Assembly: GCF_013488205.1 (NCBI RefSeq)
Contig: NZ_CP040908.1
Span: 1,465,876-1,529,875 of the forward strand
From: Empedobacter falsenii
Lineage (GTDB): Bacteria; Bacteroidota; Bacteroidia; Flavobacteriales; Weeksellaceae
Reading direction: 5' to 3'
DNA length: 64,000 nucleotides
In this document: positions 17,722-25,602 of the stretch, one piece after another
Layout: each line of letters opens with the position of its first letter
Position numbering within the stretch: the stretch's first letter is position 1
The notes under the pieces: generated by a model
Told to the model about the DNA's origin: nothing
The model's database searches: none
Seen by the model: only the letters and a program-made list of their open reading frames with translations
Translations under genes and position numbers: made by a program

Positions 17722-17958
17722 TTAGTTTTCGTCAACTTCATCATTTTCTTCATCATCTTGTCGTTTCACATAAGGATCCTTATCACGAGGAGGATCATTT
17801 TTAGAAGAAATAGTAGAGTTAGTTGGAATACTATCCGTTGAGTTTTTCATAAGAGAAGAATGAGTATCCGTCGAAGAATCAATTAGTGGAAGATTTTCAT
17901 CCTCTACACATCCAATGTATGCAAAACATACAAGTGTAATCAAATAAATAAATTTCAT
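17722..17958 (-). CDS. Small lipoprotein with DPP..KDPY.KR motif, module A
   Basis: This 78-residue protein has a short signal sequence and lipobox YIGC (Cys17). The mature part is low complexity (Ser/Thr, Asp/Glu) and ends in an acidic tail. Residues 55-66 read DPPRDKDPYVKR; the module B protein has DPPKEKDPYIKR at 60-71, while the rest has hardly any conservation. A fixed short motif in a variable tail is what one sees in processed peptides or in a docking site. It is first in the operon with MauE-like and DUF6520-like genes and follows a promoter and operator conserved with module B. Confidence 0.65.
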   Translation of the reverse strand: MKFIYLITLVCFAYIGCVEDENLPLIDSSTDTHSSLMKNSTDSIPTNSTISSKNDPPRDKDPYVKRQDDEENDEVDEN

Positions 17959-18028
17959 AGTGTGTCGTTTTTAAAAGTTTGAAACGAAATTACTTGTGCC
18001 TCAAAAAATAGGAGGTATACTAACACGT

Positions 18029-18063
18029 CAAAAACATAAAACCTCTGTCACATTTATAAATTC
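18029..18063 (-). promoter_or_regulatory. Promoter and operator of the module A lipoprotein operon
   Basis: On the minus strand an ATTTATAAAT core (18052-18061) is followed after 13 nt by TATGTTTTTG (18038-18029) and, after 70 nt, by the lipoprotein ATG. Module B has ATTTATAAAT, 13 nt, TATGTATTTG, 70 nt, ATG. The box resembles the Bacteroidetes -7 element. The palindromic core is a likely site for the TPR/AraC-type regulator. Exact equality of spacing in two diverged copies is the evidence. Confidence 0.65.
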
Positions 18064-18204
18064 ATACATTCCAAATGGTAAATTATTTGTGGTTAAAAAA
18101 TGAATTTGAATATTGAAAAAGGAACTAAAAGTCCGACGATTTAGAATCGAAATGACAACGAATTTGAATTAGACAACGAATTATAAATCCGGCATTAAAA
18201 CTCT

Positions 18205-18460
18205 CACGTTAAAAAAATGGTTGAATGTAACGTTAAAAAGGTTTTAGCCCGTAGGGTTTTTAAAATCTTTAGTGAAATGAGATCATTTTTAGTAGAGAGA
18301 TTTACAGCCAAGAGTTTTTTGATTACTTTTTTGCTCATAAAAAAGTGACATTAAAGAAAAGGAATACCTAAGCCATACTATGGCTTCTCCTTTTAATTTC
18401 AAATGTTTTTTGCGCTTAAAAAATGAAAAGAAGAGATTCTTTGGCAGGCTTAGAATGACA
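18205..18460 (+). repeat. Repeat R3, left copy
   Basis: About 250 bp matching 59893-60150 in inverted orientation. Shared stretches are TTTTAGCCCGTAGGGTTT, AATACCTAAGCCATACTATG, GCTTCTCCTTTTAATTTCAA and ATGTTTTTTGCGC. An internal part differs (GATTACTTTTTTGCTC here, a TTGACTTTTTGGTTAC-type segment on the right), each able to form its own hairpin. It is noncoding in both copies. In the right arm it lies outside susC, here it lies after the lipoprotein promoter, so this repeat has moved. Confidence 0.65.
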
Positions 18461-18737
18461 TCAATCAAATTGTTTTTAAATAAAAAACCAAATTGTCAAG
18501 CTGAATTCAGTTCAGCTTCTTATTATCGTCAGTCAGAGTGACGTTTGCAAAACGTTGTATCGAAGACTTAGACGATAAATAACGAATGACAAAACCCAGT
18601 TGTCATTCCGAAGTAGTGTGAACTGATGAGGAATCTGCTAGCTTAAGAACAGCAAATTGAATGCGATTCTGAGACAAGCTCAGAATGACAAAATCCGTTT
18701 CCAAAACTGAGTTTGAATTAGAAAACGAATTAAAAAA

Positions 18738-18870
18738 AACGTCATATGATTTGGAGGCGAGTGTCAAAAAGTTGAGAGGCATGATTAAAATGTTTTACTG
18801 TTTGCGTAGCAAATGATTTAAAACATTCAATGGCTGAAACTTATTTTGACCGTCGAAAATCAAAGACTTG
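18738..18870 (+). repeat. Hairpin repeat R1, copy 4
   Basis: Fourth copy, plus orientation, between the two divergent units of module A. Stem arms are AATGTTTTA/TAAAACATT with TTTGC GTA GCAAA. It shows that R1 is not tied only to susC upstream regions. Confidence 0.7.
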
Positions 18871-19200
18871 ACTTTTTTGTTTCGTTTTTGTGTCAAGACT
18901 TCCCCGAAGGGTATATGAATTCATTTAAAAACAATTAGTAACTCATGAATAAAAATGAAAAGAAGAGATTCTTCGACAAGCAAGAATGACAGAAAAGAAT
19001 ATTCACCACATAGATACATAGAACTGGGTGTGGAAAATAAAAGAGCAATCGAGAAGATAAACCTATTAAACAGAGTTAGTAGATCACTATGTTTCAGTTA
19101 ACAACTATACAGTCTCAAAGTGACAGAAAGATTCTTCGACACGCTCAGAATGACAAAACACGTAAAACGTTCAGCATAGACCATATAACGTAATAAAAAA

Positions 19201-19272
19201 ACACCCCTATAGTCCCCTCAAGGGGATAATGATTGAAATAATTTCCCTCTTGAGAGGGGTTAGGGGAGTGTA
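19201..19272. repeat. Large imperfect hairpin ACACCCCT...AGGGGAGTGT
   Basis: The two arms (19201-19222 and about 19249-19272) read ACACCCCTATAGTCCCCTC and the near complement CTTGAGAGGGGTTAGGGGA, separated by an AT-rich loop. It is a recurrent intergenic palindrome type in flavobacteria. No gene lies on either side within several hundred bases. Confidence 0.55.
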
Positions 19273-19510
19273 GAAATGAGGTTAGTTGATTGAGTGGAGC
19301 TGTACTGATTGAGCGTAGTCGAAATCAAAAATATATGATGCGATTCTGAGACAAGCTCAGAATGACAAAATCCGTTGTCCAAACAGATTTGATTATTAAT
19401 AAAAAAAGCGTAAAACGTTAAGCATAGACCGTAAACCGTAAGAAAAAACAAACAAACTTTACTTCAAAATTTTGCTTACCACTTATCGCTTACCACTTAC
19501 TCCCAACATC

Positions 19511-19565
19511 AAGGCAAGATGAAGGCAACATAGTGGCAGTAGAGTGGCAGTAAAGTGTAGGCAAT
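19511..19565. repeat. Five tandem 11-bp units (GTGGCAGTAGA-type)
   Basis: The units are AAGGCAAGATG, AAGGCAACATA, GTGGCAGTAGA, GTGGCAGTAAA and GTGTAGGCAAT, each 11 bp. It lies just before an orphan terminator-like hairpin and about 250 bp ahead of the module A regulator. It has the same period as the TGTATC array near 7.2 kb but a different sequence. Confidence 0.65.
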
Positions 19566-19594
19566 AAAAAAGAGAAGTATGACCTCTCTTTTTT
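19566..19594. terminator. Orphan terminator-like hairpin
   Basis: Stem AAAAAAGAGA/TCTCTTTTTT with a 9-nt loop and a U-tract in both directions. No coding gene ends here on either strand. It may end an unannotated small RNA or stop read-through toward the regulator gene. Confidence 0.45.
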
Positions 19595-19712
19595 ATTCAT
19601 CATTTAAGTTTCTTTGAAATAATCGATTAGACTTATATGCTCAAAGACATTCAAAACTAGAGAAATTTATAGATCAACAAAGAATACAACAAGTATATTA
19701 TATAAAAAGGAT

Positions 19713-19732
19713 GTATAATTTATAAATTATAC
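19713..19732 (+). promoter_or_regulatory. 20-bp palindrome upstream of the module A regulator
   Basis: GTATAATTTATAAATTATAC is a perfect palindrome containing the same ATTTATAAAT core that precedes both lipoprotein genes. It ends 80 nt before the regulator ATG. It is a likely autoregulatory site, though an AT-rich palindrome can arise by chance. Confidence 0.5.
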
Positions 19733-19812
19733 ACTTTTAAACGATTAAGTACTTAATAAACGATTTACGATATAAAATAAAGTATTTTAGTAGTAATCAA
19801 TAAATCTATACC

Positions 19813-21495
19813 ATGAAAAGAGTTGTAGTGTACACATACATACTCTTTCTACTTCCGCTTATAACAATGGCTAATCAAGTTGATTCCTTAGCCTCAAAAG
19901 ATAATGCCTATTTAATAGAAAAATTGGATGAATTAATACATGAAAAGACTCATCCAAATGCGATGCTATATGTGCAAGCCTATATTAGAAATGCTAAAAA
20001 ACAAAACGATAAGCTAAATTTGTTTTACGCCTATAAAGAAGGAGTCTTTTTTTCAAGTCATTTAAACACGCAAGTAGAATATGCAGATAGTGCGATAATT
20101 ACTGCCAGGAAATTAAAAAATAAAGATTTAATAGCAACAGCTTTATTATCAAAAGGGTTAGCCTATTACAAAGCAAAATATTATAGAGAGGCGTTACAAA
20201 ATTACTTATATGCAGATCAGGAGTTAAGCCATTCAAAAGATCAGTACCTAATGCATAAAGTAACGTTTAATATGGCGATGATTAAAATAAAATTACATCA
20301 ATATAACCAAGCAGAAGAATTGTTGCTTAAATGTAAAGCCTTTTTCCAAACAAAACCAGAAAACAAAGACTACCAAGCGTATCTATTAAATACAATATAT
20401 CAATTAGCATGTCTCCATCAAGAAGTTGGTAACAAAGCAAAAGCGAAAGAATTTAATCAATTAGGATTAAATAAAAGCAAACTTGAAAATAACGAATTTT
20501 ATCAAAGATACTTTACGATTAATAAAGCAATTGATGAGTTTTTAAATGATCAATTTGAGACAGCAATTCAATTATTATCGACTAAAGAAGATATTTTAAT
20601 AAAAACGAATGATTTTAATACACTAACCAAAATCTATTACTACAAAGCAAAGGCATTTGATAAATTGAATAATCAACAACATAAAATAATATATTTTAAT
20701 AAAATAGACAGTATTTTCAATGAATACAACTTCTTAGAAATTAAATACAGACCGATATACGAAAACATTTTAGATGAGGCATTAGAAGCTTCTGATACGA
20801 ACAGGCAACTATATGTAATCAATCAATTACTAAAAATGGATGAGTTAAATTATAAGCTAGATGCAGAAATGATACAAGTTGTGTACAAAGAATACGATAC
20901 AGTGCAATTGCTCAAATTAAAGGAAAAAATATTGAATAAATCTCAAAAATTATATTACGTATTGGCAGCGTGTTTTACTGGAATAATAATATTGACAGTA
21001 GGAATTGTAAAAACTAGAAATAAAAATAAACATTTAATCGAAAAGTACAATCTGTTTATTGAAGAATCTGCTCAATCAAGTTACACAGAACGGAGACTAT
21101 CGATTAAAGATGAAGAGGATTTGAACAAAGAAGCATTTGAAAGTTTATTATTAAAATTTGAAAAATTTGAGCGGGACAGAGAATTTTTAAACCCTAATAT
21201 AACAGTAGTAAGTTTGGCAAAATCATTTTCAACAAACACCACTTATTTATCAAAATGTGTCAATCAGTACAAAGGAATTAATTTTCCTTCTTACATCAAT
21301 CGGTTGAGAATAAAATTTATTACTGATTTATTACAAGAACAGCCACAATACCTTAATTATAGTGTAGGAGCATTAGGAGAAATAGCAGGTTATATGAATC
21401 CAAGACAATTTTCAAATGTTTTTTACAGTGAAACGGGCTTGCGTCCCTTAGATTTTATTAAAATTCAAAAACAAAAAAATAAAGAAAGCATATAA
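19813..21495 (+). CDS. TPR-containing membrane-bound AraC-type transcriptional regulator, module A
   Basis: This 560-residue protein has a signal sequence (LPLITMA), a helical TPR-type sensor region outside the membrane (about 25-375), one transmembrane segment (about 381-401), and a C-terminal AraC HTH domain (about 455-555, with AKSFSTNTTYLSKCVNQYKG and GEIAGYMNPRQFSNVFYSET). It is a one-step signal transducer: the periplasmic TPR part senses a ligand and the cytoplasmic HTH binds DNA. It is divergent from the lipoprotein operon. Its homologue in module B (545 residues) has the same place and domain order. The likely targets are the ATTTATAAAT sites. Confidence 0.8.
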   Translation: MKRVVVYTYILFLLPLITMANQVDSLASKDNAYLIEKLDELIHEKTHPNAMLYVQAYIRNAKKQNDKLNLFYAYKEGVFFSSHLNTQVEYADSAIITARKLKNKDLIATALLSKGLAYYKAKYYREALQNYLYADQELSHSKDQYLMHKVTFNMAMIKIKLHQYNQAEELLLKCKAFFQTKPENKDYQAYLLNTIYQLACLHQEVGNKAKAKEFNQLGLNKSKLENNEFYQRYFTINKAIDEFLNDQFETAIQLLSTKEDILIKTNDFNTLTKIYYYKAKAFDKLNNQQHKIIYFNKIDSIFNEYNFLEIKYRPIYENILDEALEASDTNRQLYVINQLLKMDELNYKLDAEMIQVVYKEYDTVQLLKLKEKILNKSQKLYYVLAACFTGIIILTVGIVKTRNKNKHLIEKYNLFIEESAQSSYTERRLSIKDEEDLNKEAFESLLLKFEKFERDREFLNPNITVVSLAKSFSTNTTYLSKCVNQYKGINFPSYINRLRIKFITDLLQEQPQYLNYSVGALGEIAGYMNPRQFSNVFYSETGLRPLDFIKIQKQKNKESI

Positions 21496-21583
21496 TGGTA
21501 CATTAGTGTAATATATTGACATACAGGTGCTAAAAAAGACTTGGCTATTGTTTTAAACACATCGCTATTGCAACTTTACAAAA

Positions 21584-21597
21584 CCATTGCGCAATGG
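21584..21597. promoter_or_regulatory. 14-bp palindrome before the DUF5675 cassette
   Basis: CCATTGCGCAATGG is a perfect palindrome 31 nt before the first gene of the cassette. It is GC-rich for its surroundings and could be an operator. No matching second site was noticed. Confidence 0.35.
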
Positions 21598-21628
21598 AGA
21601 TCAATGTTTAATTTAAAATTATAAAAAA

Positions 21629-22384
21629 ATGGCGAAGCAAAAAGGCTTTTTAAAACTTAGAGGTTCAATCGGAGATTTAAACTTCTACAAATCAAAAGAT
21701 GGTTATATGGTGAGAGAAAAAAGCTCTATAGACCGTAATACCATAATGAGTGATCCGCGATTTCAGCGTACCAGGGAAAATATGCAAGAATTTAAAAATG
21801 CTGGTACTGCAGGAAAAACATTACGTAATGCATTCAATGCAATTGTAAAAAATGCAAAAGACAGTAGGCTATCTAGCCGTCTTACAAAAGTAATGCATGG
21901 TATACTAAAAGAAGATACAATAAATGTTCGTGGTCAAAGAAATGTACACAAAGGAAATCAATTATTGATGAAAGGGGTTGATTTTAATGCAGGGGCATCA
22001 TGGTTAAAAACGGTATTAATTCCAGTGCAAGTAACAATAGATCGTATCTCTGGTGAAACAAAGTTTACATTAGATGCATACAAACCCTTAGATGTGATAA
22101 TAGCACCGCAAGGGGCTACGAATTACCGATTTGTAGCAGCTTCTACAGAGATAGATTTTGAGAAAAACGAATACATTACCAAAACATCGTATACAGATTA
22201 TTATCCATATGATGAGGTTGAAGTGAATGATGTAGAGTTGTTGAACAATCTTTCTCCAAATTCAGAGCATACAATCGCCTTAGCAATTGGAATTGAATTC
22301 TATCAAGAGGTGAATTCTGTTTTATATCCATTAAAGAATGGAAGTTTTAACGCTGCACATTTAATCGAAATTAATTTACCATGA
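21629..22384 (+). CDS. Conserved hypothetical protein, first gene of DUF5675 cassette
   Basis: This 251-residue protein begins MAKQKGFLKLRGSIGDLNFY, a start I associate with proteins encoded next to DUF5675 genes in Bacteroidetes. Residues 1-110 are basic (many Arg/Lys, RFQRTRENMQEFKNAG), and the second half looks beta-rich. There is no signal peptide or membrane segment. Its stop overlaps the DUF5675 start by ATGA. It may be a structural or DNA-binding partner of a phage-derived unit, but no function is established. It follows the module A regulator by 133 nt and may be in its regulon. Confidence 0.65.
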   Translation: MAKQKGFLKLRGSIGDLNFYKSKDGYMVREKSSIDRNTIMSDPRFQRTRENMQEFKNAGTAGKTLRNAFNAIVKNAKDSRLSSRLTKVMHGILKEDTINVRGQRNVHKGNQLLMKGVDFNAGASWLKTVLIPVQVTIDRISGETKFTLDAYKPLDVIIAPQGATNYRFVAASTEIDFEKNEYITKTSYTDYYPYDEVEVNDVELLNNLSPNSEHTIALAIGIEFYQEVNSVLYPLKNGSFNAAHLIEINLP

Positions 22385-22797
22385 CGACAATTGTAGTAGA
22401 ACGCATGTATTATCCAAATGGCACAAATGGAAGCCTATTCATAAATGATAAGTTTGTATGCTATACCATCGAATTGCCATGGAAAGAGAACAAACCACGT
22501 AATTCATGTATACCAGAAGGATGTTACACAATCAAAAAGAGAAGTTCACCAAAATTTGGAGAACATTTTCTGATTACAAACGTGCCCAATCGTTCAATGA
22601 TTTTAATTCATCCTGCCAATCATGCAAAAACTGAATTACAAGGATGTATAGCTCCAGTAACCAAATTAACAGGTGAAGGGAGAGGAGAGTTATCAAGAAA
22701 AGCATTTACAAATTTTAAAGCATTAGTAAATGATAAACTTGATCGTGATCAAAAAGTGATTTTAATGATTAAAAGTAAACAACATGACAATTATTAA
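22381..22797 (+). CDS. DUF5675-like protein
   Basis: This 138-residue protein fits the DUF5675 family pattern: a YTIELPWKENKPRNSCIPEG core, then SMILIHPANHAKTELQGCI. The conserved His (IHPAN) and Cys (LQGCI) residues recall an L,D-transpeptidase-like or other Cys-His active site, so a cell-wall role is possible. It has no signal peptide. It overlaps the preceding gene by 4 nt and the next small membrane protein by 14 nt. Together with two holin-like proteins it resembles a lysis or release cassette; this is inference from layout. Confidence 0.65.
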   Translation: MTTIVVERMYYPNGTNGSLFINDKFVCYTIELPWKENKPRNSCIPEGCYTIKKRSSPKFGEHFLITNVPNRSMILIHPANHAKTELQGCIAPVTKLTGEGRGELSRKAFTNFKALVNDKLDRDQKVILMIKSKQHDNY

Positions 22798-23011
22798 TCG
22801 TTTTACAGCACCTACTCCTAAATTGTTCCAACAATTACGAAACATAGGATTAACCCTAGCTGCAATTGGAGGAATATTGATCGCTGCTCCTGTAGCATTA
22901 CCAACAACATTGGTGACCATAGGAGGTTACCTAACAGTTGCAGGAGGAGTAATATCAGCTGTATGTCAATTGACTGTAAATGACAAAAACCAAAGTAATG
23001 ATGATGAATAA
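22784..23011 (+). CDS. Small two-helix membrane protein (holin-like) 1
   Basis: This 75-residue protein has two predicted membrane helices: IGLTLAAIGGILIAAPVALP and, after a Pro/Thr turn, TLVTIGGYLTVAGGVISAVC. A charged tail DKNQSNDDE follows. The size and hairpin topology resemble class II phage holins. It overlaps DUF5675 by 14 nt and the next gene by 14 nt. Holin activity is a guess from topology and context. Confidence 0.6.
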   Translation: MTIINRFTAPTPKLFQQLRNIGLTLAAIGGILIAAPVALPTTLVTIGGYLTVAGGVISAVCQLTVNDKNQSNDDE

Positions 23012-23186
23012 TAGTAATACATCGTTAATTGTTGGAACGATAGGAGGTACAATGACAAGTTTGGTAGCGACTATTCAATGGGAGCAACTTGTTTATACGA
23101 TTTGTATGGGAATAGTTGGAGCAATATGCAGTTATGGAACATCATACTTACTGCATAAGAAAAACAACCCTTACGACGAAGATTAA
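22998..23186 (+). CDS. Small two-helix membrane protein (holin-like) 2
   Basis: This 62-residue protein starts from the ATG triplet run at 22998, chosen because it gives the same 14-nt overlap as the gene before; an in-frame ATG at 22980 is also possible. The membrane segments are SLIVGTIGGTMTSLVATI and LVYTICMGIVGAICSYGTSY, ending with a charged HKKNNPYDED tail. It may work with the previous protein, as holin and antiholin pairs do. No enzyme domain is present. Confidence 0.55.
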   Translation: MMMNNSNTSLIVGTIGGTMTSLVATIQWEQLVYTICMGIVGAICSYGTSYLLHKKNNPYDED

Positions 23187-23286
23187 GTGTTTGATTATAA
23201 ATAAGATTTGGAAATCTTATTTTATTGATGTAAATTTTAAAATCATTCATTTAAGTTTCATTGAAGTAATTTTAATTATTACAGAA

Positions 23287-23466
23287 ATGAAAAATAACGA
23301 ATTACAAAGAATGGTGATTTATCCGAAAGATGTATCAATCATTACAGGAAAAGGATATAGGCAAAGTCTTCGCTTACTCAATAGAGCCAAGCAATTAATC
23401 GGAAAAGAAAAAAAAGACTTCCTAACATTTGACGAATTTTTGATCGTTTTTAAGATGAAATCGTAA
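23287..23466 (+). CDS. Small HTH-like protein
   Basis: This 59-residue protein starts MKNNELQRMVIYPKDVSIIT. The segment IYPKDVSIITGKGYRQSLRL resembles the short DNA-binding family seen in flavobacterial genomes (PKDI.nITGKSYRQS type). It probably contacts DNA by a single HTH. A good terminator follows directly. The longer frame starting at 23116 is less likely, since it overlaps the holin-like gene and has poor codon use. Its link to the cassette is unclear. Confidence 0.55.
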   Translation: MKNNELQRMVIYPKDVSIITGKGYRQSLRLLNRAKQLIGKEKKDFLTFDEFLIVFKMKS

Positions 23467-23476
23467 AACCAAAAAT

Positions 23477-23514
23477 GAAAAAGGTTCTCAATTTTTTAAT
23501 TGAAAACCTTTTTC
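23477..23514 (+). terminator. Terminator of the DUF5675 cassette
   Basis: GAAAAAGGTTCTCAATT pairs with AATTGAAAACCTTTTTC (one mismatch) around a 4-nt loop, with a T-rich 3' side. It ends the 21.6-23.5 kb transcription unit. Confidence 0.7.
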
Positions 23515-23699
23515 TATGTAACATAATTTTTAAGACTATTTCCCGATACAGAAAGTGATGAACTCCTTATTTGTAAGGTCTGTAGAGGGGTGAGGTGTAG
23601 TATTGGTGTATTGAGTTTTATCAAAATTTTAACATTTAAAAGTAAAATATCCATGCTAATTTTATAAATATAATTAGATCTACTAATTAAATACTAGAA

Positions 23700-24212
23700 A
23701 TGAAATATATAATTATAATTTTTCTACTTTTCACAACTGTAATTGAGGCACAATTCGAATCAGAATATTATATCAATCACTCGAATGATACTTTAAAAGG
23801 GCAAGTAATGGGATATAATTCTAAAGTTGTTTACTTCTTAGTGAATGATGAAAAAATAAAACTCAAATCAAAAGATATTAAATCATTTGTTGTAAATGAT
23901 GAATATGATAAATTAGTAAAATATGTAACCTTAAAAAATGATAGGACTCATTTTTTTGAAGAAGCTGTTGTTGGTGAATTATCTCATTATTATTTGCGAA
24001 CATTTAATCCATATGATGGTGAAAAATTAATCTTTTCACTACTTGTAAAAAATGATGAAATAGTATACGTTAATGCATCAAATTCAAAAAAAAGAATTGC
24101 TAAATTAATTAGTGATTGTCCTATTCTATTGAAAGAATGGACGGGAACAGATAAGTTTCCAGATTACGATATTATAAAAATTACCGAAGCTTATAATAAA
24201 TGTAAAACATAA
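23700..24212 (+). CDS. Secreted hypothetical protein
   Basis: This 170-residue protein has a signal peptide (IIIIFLLFTTVIEA). The mature part is beta-rich, with YYINHSNDTLKGQVMGYNSK and a KIKLKSKDIKSFVV stretch, a pattern found in periplasmic Bacteroidetes proteins that start from a small beta-barrel or propeller blade. Two Cys near the C-terminus (SDCPIL, NKCKT) may form a disulfide. It stands alone between the cassette and a decayed gene pair. I recognise no family. Confidence 0.55.
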   Translation: MKYIIIIFLLFTTVIEAQFESEYYINHSNDTLKGQVMGYNSKVVYFLVNDEKIKLKSKDIKSFVVNDEYDKLVKYVTLKNDRTHFFEEAVVGELSHYYLRTFNPYDGEKLIFSLLVKNDEIVYVNASNSKKRIAKLISDCPILLKEWTGTDKFPDYDIIKITEAYNKCKT

Positions 24213-24220
24213 ATATAACG

Positions 24221-24526
24221 TCAATAATTTATTCAGATCATTTGATTTTGTATTCTCATTATGCCTCAAAAAAAGAAAAAGTATTTAAAAGCTAACCAAA
24301 GTTTCGAAATAATGTTTATACATCTGAATTGATAGAGTTTATAATGGAATTAATAAAATCAAAACAAAAAACTATTCCAAAAATTATAGAAAGGTATAAT
24401 ATCCCAAAACTGTTTTAATTAATCGGTATTGAAAATACAAGCTAAAGATTGAGTGATCAAACCAACTATAAACTTATTTATAAAGATATTATTCAAATGA
24501 ATTTTCCTTATAAAATATTAGTGTAA
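24221..24526 (+). pseudogene. Decayed second copy of the HTH gene pair at 26113-26857
   Basis: Bases 24221-24418 keep YSDHLILYS, a stop (TAA), then PKFRNNVYTSELIEFI and IIERYNIPK, matching residues of the 139-aa gene at 26438-26857 (YSQHLILYS, PNFKKNVYTHEIIDYI, VIKRYNIPK). Bases 24452-24526 keep SDQTNYKLIYKDIIQ, matching the start of the 105-aa gene (SSPNYKLIFEDILS). Both are broken and shortened, in the same order but on the opposite strand. The remnant shows that this gene pair once existed twice here. Confidence 0.75.
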
Positions 24527-24713
24527 TATTGTGTTTATATAAACTTAAATTTGTTTATTATTAAATCATATTGTGTGTTTCTATAAACTAATTAAAAACC
24601 AATTAATATAACCCAAAGAGTTTAACTATATCAATAACAGAGTGAACTTAAACCTATGATTTATTAAATTAAAAGAAGTCTATAGGTAGTAGCTTCAGTT
24701 AATTGTTACATTC

Positions 24714-24743
24714 ATAGTCATTGTGAACTTTCACAATGACTAT
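24714..24743 (+). terminator. Terminator-like hairpin
   Basis: Perfect 13-bp stem ATAGTCATTGTGA/TCACAATGACTAT with a 4-nt loop, followed by TTGTTT. It lies after the decayed HTH pair and shields the MarR promoter. Confidence 0.6.
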
Positions 24744-24798
24744 TTGTTTAATGACTTAAATATTAGTGTAGTTTATAACTAATTTTTAAATATTTGAA

Positions 24799-24839
24799 AT
24801 ATTTCTATATATTTGTAGCCTTTAAATATATAGAAATAT
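24799..24839 (+). promoter_or_regulatory. MarR promoter with a 16-bp inverted-repeat operator
   Basis: ATATTTCTATATATTT (24799-24814) is exactly complementary to AAATATATAGAAATAT (24824-24839) with a 9-nt spacer. The left arm overlaps the -7 box TATATTTG (24808-24815), so a bound dimer would block transcription. This fits MarR autoregulation. I found no exact second copy near the carotenoid operon. Confidence 0.6.
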
Positions 24840-24856
24840 CTTTTTATTTATTACCT

Positions 24857-25522
24857 ATGAACTATAAATTGCTATATGATATCATTGATTTGATGGAGGA
24901 TTTTGAAATTAATTCAAATGAATACTATCCAAAAGATATTAATGGGTTCAAAAAATGGATTTCAGACGAACATATTAAAAAGTTAGATAGGGAAGAACCT
25001 GATTGGGAGGGCAAAGAAAATGGTAGATCCCCTGAAAGTGTTATATCTACGCTTTTCGTTCATCTTAATAGATATGGCAAAAGTTATTCAAGATCATTAA
25101 TGTATGATTCTCCTTTTTCGAGTCAAGATGATTTTATATTTTTAATTAATTTAAAAGCATTTGGTCCTATGACTAAAATGGAGTTGATTAAGAAGAATAT
25201 ACAAGATAAACCTGCAGGAATCCAAATTATTAATCGACTTATAAAACAAGGTTGGGTTGAGCAGCATGATTCTGATTTAGATAAAAGAAAAAAGGTCATT
25301 CATTTAACTGAATCTGGTGTCCAAATATTAGAAGAGTATATGGATAAAATAAGAATGGCTACAAATATTGTTAGTGGTAATCTATTATATAGTGAAAAAA
25401 TACAGCTTATAAACTTATTGAGCAAATTGGATTTCTTTCATAAACAGATTTTTGAAGAAAATATATATGTTTCAGAATTGCTTGATAAAGCCAATGAAGA
25501 GTATCTTAGAGTAAATAAATAA
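24857..25522 (+). CDS. MarR-family transcriptional regulator
   Basis: This 221-residue protein starts at ATG 24857. A longer frame from 24794 would put its first codons across the promoter and operator, so it is unlikely. Residues 75-185 form a winged helix with TLFVHLNRYGKSYSRSLMYD, NLKAFGPMTKMELIKKN, IQIINRLIKQGWVEQ and the wing DSDLDKRKKVIHLTESG. The N-terminal 60 residues are an extra acidic segment. MarR regulators near flavobacterial crt genes suggest control of pigment or stress genes, but the nine-gene crt operon here is on the other strand and further away. A broken copy of its 3' end follows at 25603. Confidence 0.75.
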   Translation: MNYKLLYDIIDLMEDFEINSNEYYPKDINGFKKWISDEHIKKLDREEPDWEGKENGRSPESVISTLFVHLNRYGKSYSRSLMYDSPFSSQDDFIFLINLKAFGPMTKMELIKKNIQDKPAGIQIINRLIKQGWVEQHDSDLDKRKKVIHLTESGVQILEEYMDKIRMATNIVSGNLLYSEKIQLINLLSKLDFFHKQIFEENIYVSELLDKANEEYLRVNK

Positions 25523-25602
25523 TCTTAATAATATTTTTTTATTTTATGATGTTGAATTATTTTCTTAAAAACATCTCCAGTTCTAAAAATAAATAATTGT
25601 AA

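Noticed and set aside
23116-23286. A 57-residue extension of the small HTH-like protein at 23287.
   Set aside because: It overlaps the holin-like gene and has the look of untranslated AT-rich sequence; the ATG at 23287 fits the known family start.
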